64,000 bases of DNA. It comes from Solihabitans fulvus (GTDB taxonomy: Bacteria > Actinomycetota > Actinomycetes > Mycobacteriales > Pseudonocardiaceae). Shown here in pieces: positions 63,643 through 64,000 of this stretch. The translations under genes and the position numbers were made by a program. The notes beneath the pieces were generated by a model. That model saw nothing but the letters and a program-made list of their open reading frames with translations. It did no database searches and was not told where the DNA came from. How positions within the stretch are numbered: the first letter of the stretch is position 1; each line of letters begins with the position of its first letter. The stretch lies in contig NZ_VUOB01000064.1 of NCBI RefSeq assembly GCF_008386585.1, forward strand, positions 80,339-144,338. The letters run 5' to 3'.

Positions 63643-64000
63643 TCAGTCGACCACGCGCAGCACGAGCTTTCCCGTGGTGCGGCCCGTTTCGCCGAGTTCG
63701 TGTGCCTTCGCCGCCTCCGCCAGCGGCAGCACGGTGTCGAGCTCCACCCTCAGCTGCCCCGACTCGACCAGTTCGGCGATCCGGCGCATGCCCGCGTAGT
63801 CGGGTTCGACCAGCATCGCGAACGCGCGCACCCCGAGTTCTTCCGCCAGCGCCGGCACCTCGTCGGCGAGGTCGAGGATCGACACGAGCGTGCCGCCGGG
63901 GCGCAGGGTCCGCAGCGACCTCGGCCCGTAGTCGCCGGCAATGGGGTCGAGCACGACGTCCACGTCCCGCACCGCCTCGGCAAAGTCGACCTTGGTGTAG
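63643..64000 (-). CDS. Medium-chain dehydrogenase/quinone oxidoreductase (partial)
   Basis: Only the C-terminal ~118 residues are inside the window; the gene continues past 64000. It shows the Rossmann part of an NADP-dependent zinc-free alcohol dehydrogenase: VDFAEAVRDVDVVLDPIAG, LRTLRPGGTLVSILD, and the C-terminal LPLAEAAKAHELGETGRTTGKLVLRV signature. Confidence 0.88.
   Translation of the reverse strand, partial: YTKVDFAEAVRDVDVVLDPIAGDYGPRSLRTLRPGGTLVSILDLADEVPALAEELGVRAFAMLVEPDYAGMRRIAELVESGQLRVELDTVLPLAEAAKAHELGETGRTTGKLVLRVVD

Noticed and set aside
1..64000. CRISPR arrays, tRNA, rRNA and intact insertion sequences
   Set aside because: No spaced repeat array, cloverleaf-like sequence, rRNA core motif or DDE transposase frame was noticed by eye; a covariance-model scan could still find a small RNA.

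Overview
The window is very GC-rich and packed with genes. Nearly every start has an AGGAG-type ribosome site or is leaderless, and many starts are GTG or TTG. Two F420-type oxidoreductase families (a luciferase-like monooxygenase and a Ddn-like protein), a SARP/AfsR regulator, a PknG-type kinase, a bL37-like ribosomal peptide and several secreted hydrolases all point to a filamentous actinobacterium. Pseudonocardiaceae (Saccharothrix/Lentzea/Kutzneria-like) is my best guess, by inference only. I saw no rRNA, tRNA, CRISPR array or intact insertion sequence. All functions are assigned by reading motifs; no database search was run.

Layout. 1-7.6 kb: uppP and a luciferase-like oxidoreductase, divergent from an aldo/keto reductase; a 998-aa SARP-NB-ARC-TPR regulator; a lipoprotein coupled to a DUF5703 protein. 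7.4-16.2 kb: small-molecule and defence-type genes (EamA exporter, DUF2000, AraC and TetR regulators, HutD, methyltransferase, GNAT, FAD monooxygenase with divergent TetR, amidase). 16.2-21.1 kb: a patchy stretch with a palindromic repeat, a hypothetical gene, two gene remnants, a DUF2254 membrane protein, a 25-aa bL37-like gene, an SDR and a 46-aa membrane peptide. 21.4-25.5 kb: secreted serine hydrolase, APH-type kinase, secreted protein, ArsR-type regulator.

25.6-33.4 kb is one leftward operon of five genes, each overlapping the next by exactly 4 bp: a trypsin-like pseudo-protease with a degenerate NTPase, a PknG-family kinase, a VWA/zinc-ribbon protein, a GlnX-like membrane sensor and a solute-binding lipoprotein. 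It looks like an enlarged relative of the mycobacterial GlnH-GlnX-PknG nutrient-sensing pathway. 33.5-38.3 kb: a PRPP-synthetase paralogue with altered motifs, a MoaD/ThiS protein paired with a BNR beta-propeller, and an XRE / ImmA-IrrE-like peptidase / MAB_1171c-type membrane protein module. 38.5-48.5 kb: tripeptidyl-aminopeptidase-like hydrolase, Ddn-like protein, secreted cyclophilin, XRE regulators (one a 755-aa STAND protein), a beta-hydroxyacid dehydrogenase-like enzyme, TetR and a secreted PI-PLC-like protein.

48.5-55.2 kb has the look of a compact, unrecognised amino-acid-derived biosynthetic locus. An ATP-grasp ligase and MFS exporter run leftward. A Leu/Val-dehydrogenase-like protein fused in frame to a heme-oxygenase-like (HDO) domain, an O-methyltransferase and a class IV aminotransferase run rightward and end at a strong terminator. 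55.2-64 kb: a beta-lactamase-fold esterase, SDR plus M20 hydrolase, a TrmB/LuxR-like regulator divergent from a sedolisin (S53) protease with two Ig-like repeats, a BAAT/acyl-CoA-thioesterase-like hydrolase, and a medium-chain dehydrogenase cut off by the window edge.
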